DNA of 64,000 bases from Syngnathus acus (GCF_901709675.1 NC_051091.1:11628967-11692966); one strand, 5' to 3'; shown: positions 10,881-63,901, counted from the stretch's first letter. Made by a program: numbers and translations. The notes: a model not told the origin generated them from the sequence alone.

Positions 10881-11599
10881 GCAACGCGTCACGGCTCGGG
10901 TGGCTGTTGCTGAGTAGTTCGGCACACTTGGACCGCCACAACCCCACCACGCCCACCCCCAATCCGAAGCTCCCTCCACCTCCACCCAGCTGTCTGTTGA
11001 CTTTGTCAGGATGGGCTCTTTTATTAGCGAGACCTTGTTTACAACTCGGGTTGCATCATTTTCATTTGTTTAACAGTCACACATGATGTTTACTTCATTC
11101 ATTATTCTACCACGTGGCATTCAAGTCAAAGGGACACTTGATTAAGTACGATCTGATAAGAAAACAATCTGTTTTAAGGAGTCATTTGATCTCACAAGCG
11201 TTGTCAGTGAATCTTAGGAAGACATTTTTGCAATATTTTGTTGACCCGCTTACAAAACCTCTAAAGTTTAACTAAAATAATTGGTCCAAGTCATTTTAAA
11301 ACCTTGTTTTAAGGAATACTGCTTCATTCCAAAATACCACTTTGTGAGAAAACTAACAAAGTTAAACACAGTTGTGCCAAAACTCAGTTTTAAGGTCAAA
11401 CGCTTGACAAAACCTTATGTGTAAAGTTGTAACATTCTAACATGCCATAAGTCCAAAAACCTTCAGGTGATTACAGTATAACAGAAAACCATCTTGTGGA
11501 AAATCAGAAGTTGAATGATCCGTTCCAGGATTAAACGGTTATAAAACATTGTTCCAAGTATTGTTGTGATAGTCCATGCAATAAAAGTATAATTCTTTC

Positions 11600-11631
11600 G
11601 TTTGTTTGTTTGTTTGTTTGTTTGTTTGTTT
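11600..11631. repeat. (TTTG)n microsatellite
   Basis: About eight uninterrupted TTTG/TGTT units in the ddit3-dctn2 spacer. Confidence 0.9.
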
Positions 11632-12977
11632 TATTTTAAGTTGACACATTTTCAAAATAAGTGTAGTATTATATCATTAGAATAAAAATAAAATGAAAGA
11701 CACTGCCATGGACCCTCCGAAGTTGAGCGGTGTTTGATGGGTACTGTTCTGATCAGTTCGAGGTTTTCCTGCATTGCAGCAGGTTTCCTGTTTCCATCCG
11801 AGCACCACCACTGCCTCGGTCAAGACTTGCGCCACACCCAGCCAGCTCACTCCACTATACACACACACACGCGCATACATAAACACACGCACACAAGGCA
11901 GCTGTCGGAAAGCATCCCGGCTCAAACGCGAGACTGAGAGATACAGCTGCTAATGTGATGATAGAATAAAGCTTAAAATCTAACATGGTCTCACAAAGTA
12001 AGAGCTGTTCTTTTCATTTGTATTTATCTTGCATGTTGGAAAGCAAGAACATGAAAAAATAGCAGTTTTAAAAAGAATGAGACCGTACCAATTTGCTTTC
12101 AAAGCATTTTTAAAAAGTAAGTATGGTGACCATGATGTACAATTTAATTATTTTGGGGTTCCACAAGGTTAAATTTTATGGCCCCTGTTAAGAAGGCACG
12201 GCATTTTTGAATGTATGTCTTTCAAAAACATTTGAATGTGGATTTATGATATAATGCCATTGTTAATTAATTAGAGCCTGGTAAGTGCAAAGCTTTCATT
12301 TAGTCTTTTTTTTGGGATTAAAGTATAAAATGCTTAATTTTGCTTGCTTTTCGACAACATGCATTGCATGCATTTGATTAGAAAATTGTGTAAAGGTAGC
12401 ATTAATATTGGTTTTAAGGAGACAGTCTGAACAATGTCGCATTGTGAAGTGACCGATTACTGACGCCCACTCCTCAACGAGCTTCATTCAACGTCATTAT
12501 CATCAGTCTTCCTTCTCCTCATAAACTTGACAGTAACAGTGCGGTGTTGTGATTTAATTGAGTGCAGATGGTCGCTGATGTGCACTGAGGACACGCCCTT
12601 CTTTCGCTACACCGGCTGTGGAATATCCCGTAGGTTTGACTTTCCCTTATCAAAACAAGCTATTTAAACAAAAAAAAAAACCCGTTATGTATGGATGTTT
12701 TTCCTTCTTACATGCTTTGTGTCCTTTCTACAGTGCTATGCTGCCACCTACTGGTTCCCGGCAAGTATAACAGTTGAAAGAAACGCAAACAATACATAAA
12801 GAGCCGAGTTCATGTTTTATCGATCATATTCTGTGACAATACAGTTGAAGTTTAGACAATGGTAAAGCAGATTAACGGTGTGTGCCTCCCAGTCGTAATA
12901 TAAATACAAGTGAGTGACTGAACGCAAGCAAACAAGGTAATGTAGGCATATTTACAGTTTTCCTTCAGAGGCCACTG

Positions 12978-12983
12978 TTTATT
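12978..12983 (-). terminator. dctn2: Candidate dctn2 poly(A) signal
   Basis: AATAAA on the minus strand, about 300 nt past the dctn2 stop. Another AATAAA at 13280-13285 overlaps the stop codon itself and would give almost no 3'UTR, so this downstream site is preferred. Tentative. Confidence 0.4.
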
Positions 12984-13280
12984 ATACATGTCTAAGGTAT
13001 CCTTCCAACTTTACTGTGAGCCATTTCATTGGACAATACGAATCCAGTCTCGTCTTGAATCTCCAATTCTACAATACAGTCAATTCAATAACCTTGAAGA
13101 ATTTTGGTTTTGTTTTGTCAATCTTTCCCAACATTCCACTTAGTGAAGAAGGCATAGGTGGAGGAAGAGAGCAGTAGGAGGAAGGGAGGTTGGGGGGGGG
13201 CGGCCAAGCGTCAATGTGTAAGTCTCATTTGTCCATGTCCAAACGCTTTGTTTTCTTGTATTTTTTTTGTCCAGGTTTCT

Positions 13281-16200
13281 TTATTTGGACACCTTTTTCA
13301 TCCTCTGGTCGAGCGTGGAGAAATTCTCCTCTATGGCCACCAGGTTTTCCTTCATCGTCTGCTGGACCTGACACGAGTAAATATGGGGAAGATGTATTTG
13401 AGGTGAATTTTTTTTTTGATCTGACAGGATAATTGTACAATGAATACTCAAAGTCACATTTTCAAAGTTACACCGTCTTCCTAATTCTGATGGGTGCATG
13501 TGGCTGATGAACCTTACCTGTGTCAGCAGGGTGTTGTTGTCTTTCAGAGAGTTGTTGATCATCTGTTGAGTGGTGTCCAGATGTGTGAGAAGTTGGCCAA
13601 ACTGCATAGCTGTGAGACACACAGACACGAACGGTTCACCTTAAATTCATCCTGAAAGGAGTCATATTATGGAACTTTTGAATGGGTTGCGTACAAATAC
13701 AATGGCGTCATGTGATCCATCCCCATTGAAATAAATCAGCTCAAGACTTGCATGAAAAATCCATGATGACAAAATAGCAACGATCAAATCTACTCCCGCT
13801 CTGATGAATATTAAAGAAGATGTGATATAATCATCCCGTTCTCAAGTGTTACACTCCGTTTACACACCATGACGAGATTCCTTCGCGTTTCCAACCATTC
13901 GTTCCTCCCCCGCTAACCTAAATACACCCCCGTCAGTGAGCTCCCACGGGTAACGTGGTTTCGAGCAACACTACGCTGGCTTGTAGGCAATATTGCACGT
14001 CTTGTTGAGTCTTGCGAGTTTGTCACCTTGCTCATGTAGCTCCTTGACTGTCACCAGCCTCTGGACCACCTGAGGTACGGAGGTGGACATGGCCTCCCAC
14101 TTCTGCACCGCATCATACAACTGCGACAGCTGCACACATATTAAAGCTTAACAAAACAACAAGAAAACCTTGACATACATGCGAGTAAAGTGAAAGTGAA
14201 GCACGGTAAAACCTTGTTTTGTGTGTCGGCGTCCTCAATGGCTGTTTTGTGTTTGGCGATCTCGTTCATCTTCCCGAGCACACTCTAAAATGCAGAAATC
14301 CATCGTGTCACGTCCATATGAAACGTCCTTATATTTTATATATGAAAAAATATTAAAAGGTGGCAAATGTGCATTGACTCCCATTTAACATGAATTACAG
14401 AACAGATAAAACAAATATTAAAATGACCTGCCCTCCTATTCACCAAAGTTAGCACACTTACCTGCAGCCTGGCCTCCACTTGATCCAAAGTAGCCGAGTC
14501 CAGCGCACTGACCCTGGCCTGGAGGAGTTCCAAAGTATCCTGAAGCAAAAAACACCCACTTAATAGGGCAATGGGACAGGAAATGATGTAATCTCTAAAG
14601 TGAGACCTTGTTCTTTGGCTATAGATTGTGGTGACAACATAATTGAGTAGACGACTCACTGTCAGACTGACTCCTTGCATGCCGGCGTTCAGAGGACCCT
14701 GCGGTGGAAGCGCCAAGGACAACGGCGTAGGTTAAACACAGTCAAATAAATCAAGGTGGGAGCTTATGTTTCCATAGCAACAGGAGCATAAATACACACT
14801 GCATATCTGTGTCGTCTGAAGAGAAGGAAGCAGACGAATGTAATTTGTGCCAGTACCTGTTTGTCTGATGCTGAGCCAACAGCCAGCTCCAAGTCTGCCA
14901 GTCGCTTCTCCAATCCTGCCATCTACCGAGAGAACAAGGTAGTGCAATTACACGGTCATCATTTTGATTCCAGCAGTTCAGTGTACGTGGGGTGGCCTGG
15001 CTTATTAAGCTACTGTGCTTTAATGATGGTGAATAAACATCCTGAATGATATACTGGGGTTCAACAGTACGATATATATTTTTTTTACCTTGGCAGACTC
15101 ATTGAACTTCTCTTGCTCAGGTCTGCTGTGCAGTTCATAGAGGACCACTCCATCTGGGCCCTTGGTTGCCACTGGCGCCTTACTGTCGCCAGCAGAGCAG
15201 CCGCGACTGCCCTTGGCCACCTCGAGCTGTGTGAGCAGGCGCCTGAGGAACGAGATGCAACCAAATGGTGTAAGGGGGGGGTTATTTCCATTTACTTCTA
15301 AGATGGCAATGTAAATTTAATTTGTATCTAAATTTGAAAAGCCTGTATTTGTATGAAAAAATCGTGGCCACGAGCACAAAGGAGAAAAATGGTAGCGGCA
15401 CTTTTTTTATTTGTAATTACTTCATTCTCCTCCCCCACTAGGCAGTGAGGCCAGCATGGTGCGGCTCACCTGGCCAGCGCTCCGTCCGGATCCGCTAGGT
15501 TGATGTGCGCCTGCGGTCCCAGCAGCGAGTCGAGGTGAGCGGAAACTAGATGCTGCTTGAGCTGGGCCGCCTGCTGGGCGAGGACCACCGGGGTCAGGCG
15601 CTCTTCCGCGTTGCTTTCCTTTGTGACGGCCTGGCGACACAGTCCAGTGTCACGTCAATGAGTGGTAAGAACGTTTGTGAGTGTGCGACAGGCTACCTGG
15701 ATAGTGTCCACCTCCTGACAGAGCTCCTGGATCTCGTTGACCAGGCGCTGGTATTTCTGCTGGGGCGTTTCCTTGATGCCGCAGCCCTCTCCGAGCTGCA
15801 GCGCAACACAGCAAGAACACAGAGAATATGGTTGCAAAGCAAAGTCAAGCTGAGGAGGTAAAGCTATGATATTTAAAAAGAGACATGTTTTGTTACGAGC
15901 AGACATCCTCGCGATGTCGTTCTAATATTTGATTGAACAATCAAATGAATGCACTCACAATTTCAAATTCTCCAGACTCGTAGCCCACTCTTCTGCTTTT
16001 ACTGATTCTATCTGAGAAGTCTGTGCAAACAAAAGCAAGGAGACCAAGCGAATGGTGAAAACAAAAATCGAAATCGATTAGTGGACTTTTTTGGCCCGAT
16101 AATCAAGTTGAAGCTGACCCAGGCCTTTGGTGTTCACATGCTTGTCCTTGAACTTGTCGTAAGCAGCATTGGGGTTGACCACGATTCTCTCCACACTGTC

Positions 16201-18849
16201 GCTGCACAATTCCTCCTGTTATCGGGGGTAGTAAAATAAGTTAAACCGAATATATATATATGTGTGTGTAGAGGGTCCTCAGTTTACCAGGGTCCAGACA
16301 TGTTGCTCAATTTGGCGGCATACTTGATATTTATGGCATTTTTAAAAAGAACATTTATTGTAATTATGGCTTCTGCATCATTGACTTGCAGCCATGTAGC
16401 TTTGGGTTACGTCTCCAAACTAAAAGTGGACCTTTTAAAACTTTGTAAACCAAGGACCCTCTTTATGTAAGATAGCACAAAAAAATGGAAATTGGTGGGA
16501 AAACGTTCACCACCGCAAGCAAAATCCCTTTAGACATTCCCCTTGAACTTAAAACGACGATCATAAATGAATGACAAAATTAAAATGATGCAGATTAGTG
16601 TGGGGCAGGATTTCCTTGGTGATTTCAGTATGATTAAAAAGCAGTGGCCCACTAAAACGTAACTCATTCTGAAATGATGGCAGACCAAGACGAGACTAGG
16701 TGAATGGAACAAGGAAGCGATAGTGTTGACTGGTTGCTAATTATGAGGATGAACTGCAGAGTCAGACAAGACGATATCAAACGAGGCACTCAGAAAGTTA
16801 CACTGATGAAGGGGCGGGAGCAAGGGGGGAAGCGGGATGGAGATGAGGAGGGTTAGTCAGGCTCTTACCAGCTCCTTGGGTTTCCAAAGAGAGTTAGAAA
16901 GAGCACAAAACAGTTGCAGGGTGGGAGAGAGAGACAACACGTATTAATGTGGTTATCACACATGCACCCACACACACACAACACACTAAGAGCAGGATCA
17001 GCTGACTGGGATCAGGGAAAGAAGATCAGAAAGAAAGCATTGAATGCTTCAGTAAGCACCCTGGAATCATCTAGGATGCCTCCAGTTCTTTCTCTCTTCC
17101 CCCGGTTGTAACATAAGAGATGGTAGATCCTCTTTCACTCTGCCTGGTCAGGTCACAACTACGACATAATCTCAAAGATTCACTCATGCATTTGCATATT
17201 TAACAATGTTGCGAACCTACACGATTTCCACACTATTTGAAACCATTTGTTACATTTCCCTGACAATAGGGTGTGGATAAAGCGCCATACAAGTGCAGTC
17301 CATGAGAGGTGTGTCAGAAAAGTTCCAGGAATCATGCCTCAAAAACTACGTTTCAAATTCAAACTATTCGTTTTCCCTTAAATGTGGACCGCATGATCAA
17401 TCCGCATGATCCTGCGGCGTTTGCTTCATTCAGCCCATGAGGAAAACTGTGACAGGACCAACTCGAGCACTGAAATCTGACAGTTCCGGAAGAATCCTTC
17501 CAGGAGTGTATGAAGATTACTTGTTAGACTTCAACTTTGAAAACGTGCCATTTGAGTTTGAAATATCTTTCGTAACATCAGACCTGGAACTTTGTTGACA
17601 CATCTCATATAGTTGGGTATAGTTTGCGGTGAAAAGTACTTGTGTCAAATCGCAAAGACGCTGATAGTAAGATAAGGCGCTATTAAGACGTGGAGCATGC
17701 GGACGGACGCCCATAAACAGCCAAGTTAGTCAGGGCGTGCTTAGCCATGAAGCAGCTGCTCGACAGCATGACAAGTTAGAGAGAGAAAAGGGCTGGAAAG
17801 CAATTTTAGTACAAACACTTCTTTCTTTGAACAATCACACACACAGGCAGGCAGTTCATCCTGTCTTTTGGAACAGTTTAAAAATAGCAACACATACATA
17901 TTTTAAGTCTCCTAATTCCCTTCAACACATAGGAAAAGTGTGATTATAAAAATCATGCAAGTCAAAGCACAGCATCGAAGCCCACTGGGAGTATAAAACA
18001 TGGTCAATCTTACTTGTAAAAGCTAGGGTCCGGGGAGAGGTGGATTAAAGTCAAAACAACAGGGGCATTGGGAAGGGGAGACCGACATAGGAGGGAAAAT
18101 GCCAATTAGCTTCTACCGCTTCAAGTTAGGAATCCAAACATTTGCATTTTTTTCAAATACACAACGTTAATGTATTTGAATTATAATGCACAATGGGGTC
18201 ACGATGAGCCCATCGCAGCTGACTTGGGTCCATCCTGGACTGGTAGCCAGTCAATAGCAGGGCACATATAGCTAATAGGGTGAGCGTATACTCCTTACAA
18301 CAAATCTAAAAGTCCATTCACACTGGTCCTACCGTTAACATTTAAAATGCAAACCATGCAATCTTTCTAAAAATAAGCACGTGTCCAGTTTATGACGTAA
18401 TTGGGTCTGACATTGACACACAATAGATTTCTTTTATTATTATACGAAAACAAACGACTTACCGACTCGAATTGAGCCTGGTCATCTTCTGGTAGGTCAC
18501 CCGTCTCGTACACATCCGGCTCATTAAAAGCCTATTTAAAGAACAAAAAACAACAACAATTGGAACCAAAATGCACGACTAGCAGCATCTTTTAGCCTGG
18601 CCAACGCCCCAGTTTATTCAAACACCATACAACTTAATCTACTTCATCTACGGTGGCTTTTAGCGCACCATACGTAATGCATATAACATGTAAAGGCTTA
18701 CATTAATGCCAGTTATGTCTAAGTTATAACGCTAGTAAAACAGCTGATCGATGTTAACAAGAGCTAGTCTCTTAGCCGAAACTAGGCTAACCTGCTAAGC
18801 AATTGCTACTTACAATTCCTGGTAAATTTGCGTATTTGGGGTCAGCCAT
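13281..18849 (-). CDS. dctn2: Dynactin subunit 2 (dynamitin, p50)
   Basis: Shoulder subunit of dynactin, which links cytoplasmic dynein to cargo. Fourteen coding exons on the minus strand, in order: 18814-18849 (ATG 18847-18849), 18463-18531, 16119-16215, 15959-16020, 15697-15795, 15470-15630, 15089-15242, 14857-14922, 14660-14698, 14462-14539, 14213-14284, 14027-14129, 13518-13609 and 13281-13367 (stop TAA 13281-13283). The total is 1215 nt, or 404 aa; human is 401-406. The start [12 protein letters not shown] nearly equals human MADPKYADLPGI. Other anchors are [96 protein letters not shown] and the final MKKVSK. The second half is predicted coiled coil. The donor after exon 14213-14284 is AAG|gtttta, a weak GT site. 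Head-to-head with kif5a. Confidence 0.97.
16216..18462 (-). other. dctn2: dctn2 second intron
   Basis: Intron of about 2.2 kb holding the candidate microexon at 16869-16874. A decayed LINE 3'-tail fragment lies at about 18207-18300 (GGACTGGTAGCCAGTCAATAG, then CAGGGCACAT). Otherwise nothing recognisable. Confidence 0.6.
16869..16874 (-). CDS. dctn2: Possible dctn2 6-nt microexon (Glu-Leu)
   Basis: In the long intron between the exon ending FES (18463) and the exon starting EELCSDSVE (16215), the minus strand reads acccaag|GAGCTG|gtaagag, after a pyrimidine-rich tract. The 6 nt are phase 0 and would insert Glu-Leu. Human DCTN2 isoforms differ by an FAQEL insertion exactly here, before EELTSTSVE. 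This suggests a short fish version of an alternative microexon. Without transcripts this is plausible only. Confidence 0.45.
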
Positions 18850-19933
18850 TGTGCGTGAAAGCAAAACGTGATACCGACGGAAAACCTAAGACAACACAAA
18901 ATGCGTTGATAATCGATTAACTGGGTTAAAATGACAGAAAGGTGATCAAGGGGCCAGCCAAGCTGAGCGACTAGTGGTAGTAGACGTCTCGCAGGCTGAT
19001 GTGGTCGTTGGATTCGTCTGACAGTTTGTGCGTTCGGCTTATGGGACACCTTCGCCCGTTGGCGGTATTGTTGACGCTCCAGAAAGGGTAAACGACTCAT
19101 ACAGCTCATGTAGTTGATAAATCAAACGCACAGAAAAGCCTCTATGCGCGTGCGCTGTGTTTAACTTTAGCCAAGACAAAGGAATTGAATTAGCCTTAAT
19201 ATTACAGAAATTTGATCACTAGTCATTATCAATAGTCAAATTCAGCTTATTTTTAACCATTGAAAATAACTGACGTGACATTTTCCCTTATGTTATAGTT
19301 GCAAAAGTAGCCACGCGGTGGCGCCAAAGATCCAAGCAAAACACGAACCAATCAGTGGAGTCGGTTGCCAGATGGTCGACTTGTCCCTTTTCAGGTTAGA
19401 ATTCGGTCCATTCTAACTCAAAAAGGTTGAAGTTTTAAAAATAATAATCCAAAAAATAAATTATTTTATTTACAAACAAAACACATTTAGATGCTAGGAA
19501 AAAAATGGAGAACAGATCTATATTTGTAGAAACAGTGGGAATAAACCCTGGCAGAAAAAAGCTGCATTGTTTGTATTGAGTTTGCCCAGTGACATGTGCT
19601 GCATGCACCAAAATATTAGAGACACATGCAGCTCTCCCAACAACAGAAATAATTAGGAAAGCAGGTTCTTTTTGTTCCATTTCTTATGCAGGTGTTCTGT
19701 AGGACCTGACCTGGCAACCCGAAAACATTTATTTCTGTACTATTTTTAGTGGTGAACTTTTCTATCAAATAATACTGCAACAATGACAGTATGGACAAGT
19801 TAGGGGGGAGCGTGGGGCAAACTGTCGGAGTGCTTCCTCTTCATCTAGTGGTGCTGATGAGAGGATGTCGGATGCCCCGCCCACCCAGAGAGAGAGAGAG
19901 TCAGAGAGTCAGAGAGTCAGAGAGACAGAGAGC

Positions 19934-19986
<53 letters not shown>

Positions 19987-20313
19987 GAGCATGCTGCTTT
20001 TGCAGACGCTGTCGACCATACCAGTTTGTAGTTTTCCCCCACTGTAACACGCCGCCATCTGTTCATCACCAATTTGAGCCTCTGGGTTGTTTTCTTTCTT
20101 TTTCTCTTTTTTTAACCCCCTCTTCTTTTTCCCCTCCATGCTTTTGAACGTTAAAAAAAAAACCTCGTAGTATCTAGTCCAATCTAGCAAATGCGCTGCC
20201 TTGCGTGTGCATAAGCCAGCATCCACTTGGGAACAGGTTGCAAGAAGATTCTTTTATTGTTCTGTCACAACATTTTGGGGACTGTACTTTTTTCCTTTTT
20301 TTTTCTCACAACA
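18850..20313. promoter_or_regulatory. Divergent dctn2-kif5a promoter region
   Basis: The start codons of dctn2 (18849, minus) and kif5a (20314, plus) are 1.46 kb apart and diverge, as in human. The spacer must hold both promoters and both 5'UTR starts. No TATA box can be assigned with confidence. A GA-rich microsatellite lies at 19887-19983. The sequence just upstream of the kif5a ATG (20260-20313) is T-rich and ends ACAACAATGG, a reasonable Kozak context. Confidence 0.55.
19887..19983. repeat. (GA)n-rich microsatellite in the kif5a upstream region
   Basis: An imperfect AGAGAG/TCAGAG region followed by a long pure (AG)n tract. The long ORFs crossing it (Arg/Glu on plus, Leu/Ser on minus) are artefacts of the repeat. 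About 330 bp upstream of the kif5a ATG, it could be promoter or 5'UTR sequence. Confidence 0.9.
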
Positions 20314-60896
<40,583 letters not shown>

Positions 60897-63800
60897 CTTC
60901 GTCCTCACCTGCTGAAACATGCCTCTATCTTCCTCTTCCTATTTTGTAATATCAAAGGAATGCATGTCACATAAAATGAAATATGCAGTGCTGGAGGTGA
61001 CCGCTAGTTGGCACTGTTTGTCTTACTTACCAATTACCGTATTTTCCGCCCTAAAAGGCGCACCGGGTTATAAGGCGCACCTTCAATGAACGGCCCATTT
61101 TAAAACTTTGTCCATATATAAGGCGCACCGGCTTATAAGGCGCATAAAATAGAAGCTATACTGCATCAAACTGAGGTTGACTAGGGTTGCGGTATGCATC
61201 CACTAGCCAATAACCAACGAGCCCTCTATAAACAATCGCGTTTCTCAAACGATCTCCTATAAAATGATCAGAACTGACTAAAGTTCGATCTAACGCATTG
61301 GTACGACTTACCTATGTTTCCCTTCCATATCGATCCGTAGATTTACTCGAAACATTAACAGAGCAGCCTATTTTGACATGAAATAGCCTGGTACGTATAG
61401 CAGCTATCGCAATAGCATTAGCCATCCGCAAAGTCTCACGAGCCTCAGCGAAGTGTAAACAATCGCGTTTCTCAAACGATCTCCTATAAAATGATCGGAA
61501 CTGACTAAAGTTCGATCCAACGCATTGGTACTACTTACCTATGTTTCCCTTCCATATCGATCCGTAGATTTACTCGAAACATTAACAGAGCAGCCTATTT
61601 TGACATGAAATAGCCTGGTACGTATAGCAGCTATCGCAATAGCATTAGCCATCCGCAAAGTCTCACGAGCCTCACCTCGCAATCTCCCATGAGCCTCAGC
61701 AAAGTGTAAACAATCGCGTTTCTCAAACGATCTCCTATAAAATGATCGGAACTGACTAAAGTTCGATCCAACGCATTGGTACTACTTACCTATGTTTCCC
61801 TTCCATATCGATCCGTAGATTTACTCGAAACATTAACAGAGCAGCCTATTTTGACATGAAATAGCCTGGTACGTATAGCAGCTATCGCAATAGCATTAGC
61901 CATCCGCAAAGTCTCACGAGCCTCACCTCGCAATCTCCCATGAGCCTCAGCAAAGTGTAAACAATCGCGTTTCTCAAACGATCTCCTATAAAATGATCGG
62001 AACTGACTAAAGTTCGATCTAACGCATTGGTACTACTTACCTATGTTTCCCTTCCATATCGATCCGTAGATTTACTCGAAACATTAACAGAGCAGCCTAT
62101 TTTGACATGAAATAGCCTGGTACGTATAGCAGCTATCGCAATAGCATTAGCCATCCGCAAAGTCTCACGAGCCTCACCTCGCAATCTCCCATGAGCCTCA
62201 GCAAAGTGTAAACAATCGCGTTTCTCAAACGATCTCCTATAAAATGATCGGAACTGACTAAAGTTCGATCCAACGCATTTGTACTACTTACCTATGTTTC
62301 CCTTCCATATCGATCCGTAGATTTACTCGAAACATTAACAGAGCAGCCTATTTTGACATGAAATAGCCTGGTACGTATAGCAGCTATCGCAATAGCATTA
62401 GCCATCCGCAAAGTCTCACGAGCCTCACCTCGCAATCTCCCATGAGCCTCAGCAAAGTGTAAACAATCGCGTTTCTCAAACGATCTCCTATAAAATGATC
62501 GGAACTGACTAAAGTTCGATCCAACGCATTTGTACTACTTACCTATGTTTCCCTTCCATATCGATCCGTAGATTTACTCGAAACATTAACAGAGCAGCCT
62601 ATTTTGACATGAAATAGCCTGGTACGTATAGCAGCTATCGCAATAGCATTAGCCATCCGCAAAGTCTCACGAGCCTCACCTCGCAATCTCCCATGAGCCT
62701 CAGCAAAGTGTAAACAATCGCGTTTCTCAAACGATCTCCTATAAAATGATCGGAACTGACTAAAGTTCGATCCAACGCATTTGTACTACTTACCTATGTT
62801 TCCCTTCCATATCGATCCGTAGATTTACTCGAAACATTAACAGAGCAGCCTATTTTGACATGAAATAGCCTGGTACGTATAGCAGCTATCGCAATAGCAT
62901 TAGCCATCCGCAAAGTCTCACGAGCCTCACCTCGCAATCTCCCATGAGCCTCAGCAAAGTGTAAACAATCGCGTTTCTCAAACGATCTCCTATAAAATGA
63001 TCGGAACTGACTAAAGTTCGATCTAACGCATTGGTACTACTTACCTATGTTTCCCTTCCATATCGATCCGTAGATTTACTGGAAACATTAACAGAGCAGC
63101 CTATTTTGACAGGAAATAGCCTCGCGGGTACAACAGCTATTCGGTGACGCCCCCTGACTACAGTTGCCGTAATGCTGGGAAGCGATGCGACCTTGTAATT
63201 TATTAGTCGTACTAAAACGTACTGAAACATTTTGGCAGAGCACTGTGTACAACCAGTATGGATCAACAAATTCATCAGTTGATCCATATATAAGGCGCAC
63301 TGGCCTATAAGGCGCACTGTCGGCTTTTGAGAAAATTTTAGGTTTTTAGGTGCGCCTTTTAGGGCGGAAAATACGGTATTGTGTTTTTTTAACTTTTTTT
63401 TTTTAAATCATGATTATATTTCTTCAAATAGCACCCCTTACTACAGTGATTCATGTTCCCATAGATTTGGATGGGTGGTCGCCCCACAATGTTGTGCGTG
63501 TTTATGTTCACGCAACATTTTAGTGCTACTTAATCTGCCTCACTAATTACTGTTTTGTGATATGGAGAATGTGTCTTTAATGGCGATTAGCAAGGCAGAA
63601 GACACATGGTTGTTCCACAATGTTGTGTTCTGGGGAGCGACACAACATAGTTTGGCCCAGTCTTCCTCGCTGGTTGCCATTTTTGCATAATAATCATTTT
63701 TATCTTATTTTGAACTTTTAATTTCACTTTACACGGCCACTATATGAGGAAATATAGTACTGCAACTACTGATGTATTGACTTTTTTTTTCCACCATACA

Positions 63801-63901
63801 CTGTCTGATTTTCTACCAACTCTATCAGGTGGTATGTTAATGTGTACTACTCTATGTCCCCACCAAATCCCTGCAGGTACGTAAATGTGCTAAAAAATAA
63901 A
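60897..63901 (+). terminator. kif5a: Presumed kif5a 3'UTR, first canonical poly(A) signal at 63896
   Basis: No AATAAA or ATTAAA was found between the stop codon (60896) and 63895; AATAAA occurs at 63896-63901. Either the 3'UTR is about 3 kb and contains the whole element at 61035-63378, or a non-canonical signal is used earlier. No following gene is recognised before the window ends. Confidence 0.35.
61035..63378 (+). mobile_element. TA-flanked inverted-repeat element with 8-unit internal tandem array (copy 2)
   Basis: Same family and orientation as 42773-43885, with the same perfect 28-bp terminal repeats and TA flanks (61035-61036 and 63377-63378). Its internal array has units starting at 61231, 61458, 61709, 61960, 62211, 62462, 62713 and 62964. 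The period is 251 bp except for the first unit, 227 bp, which lacks a 24-bp CTCGCAATCTCCC-type segment. It starts only 139 bp after the kif5a stop codon. Confidence 0.88.

Larger units (their letters stand above)
9310..13140. other. Intergenic spacer between ddit3 and dctn2
   Basis: No convincing exon was found. Contents: a CpG-containing block with an ETS-like ACTTCCGG near 9600-9690; an AATAAA (9798-9803) followed 12 nt later by an A tract, resembling a retroposed 3' end; a pyrimidine-rich stretch at 10130-10420; a CpG-rich island at 10735-10880; a TTTG tetranucleotide repeat at 11600-11631; and AT-rich filler. Human MBD6 would sit here but no methyl-CpG-binding domain could be read in any frame. 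The part below about 13280 is probably dctn2 3'UTR. Confidence 0.55.

Noticed and set aside
12530-12640. Possible isolated exon reading CTEDTPFFRYTGCGISR between acceptor CAG and donor GTAGGT
   Set aside because: Open frame with passable splice sites, but no protein family is recognised and no partner exon is found. Chance cannot be excluded.
19791-20226. Arg/Glu-rich and Leu/Ser-rich ORFs on both strands
   Set aside because: Products of the GA microsatellite.
61231-63120. Regular 251-bp repeats that could suggest a CRISPR-like array
   Set aside because: The units are directly adjacent and alike along their full length, with no unique spacers. They sit inside a vertebrate inverted-repeat element.
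63829-63876. 48-nt segment bounded by CTATCAG and CAG|GTACGT near the right edge
   Set aside because: It looks like an exon by its borders and is open in the kif5a phase, but encodes nothing recognisable and has no partner within the window.
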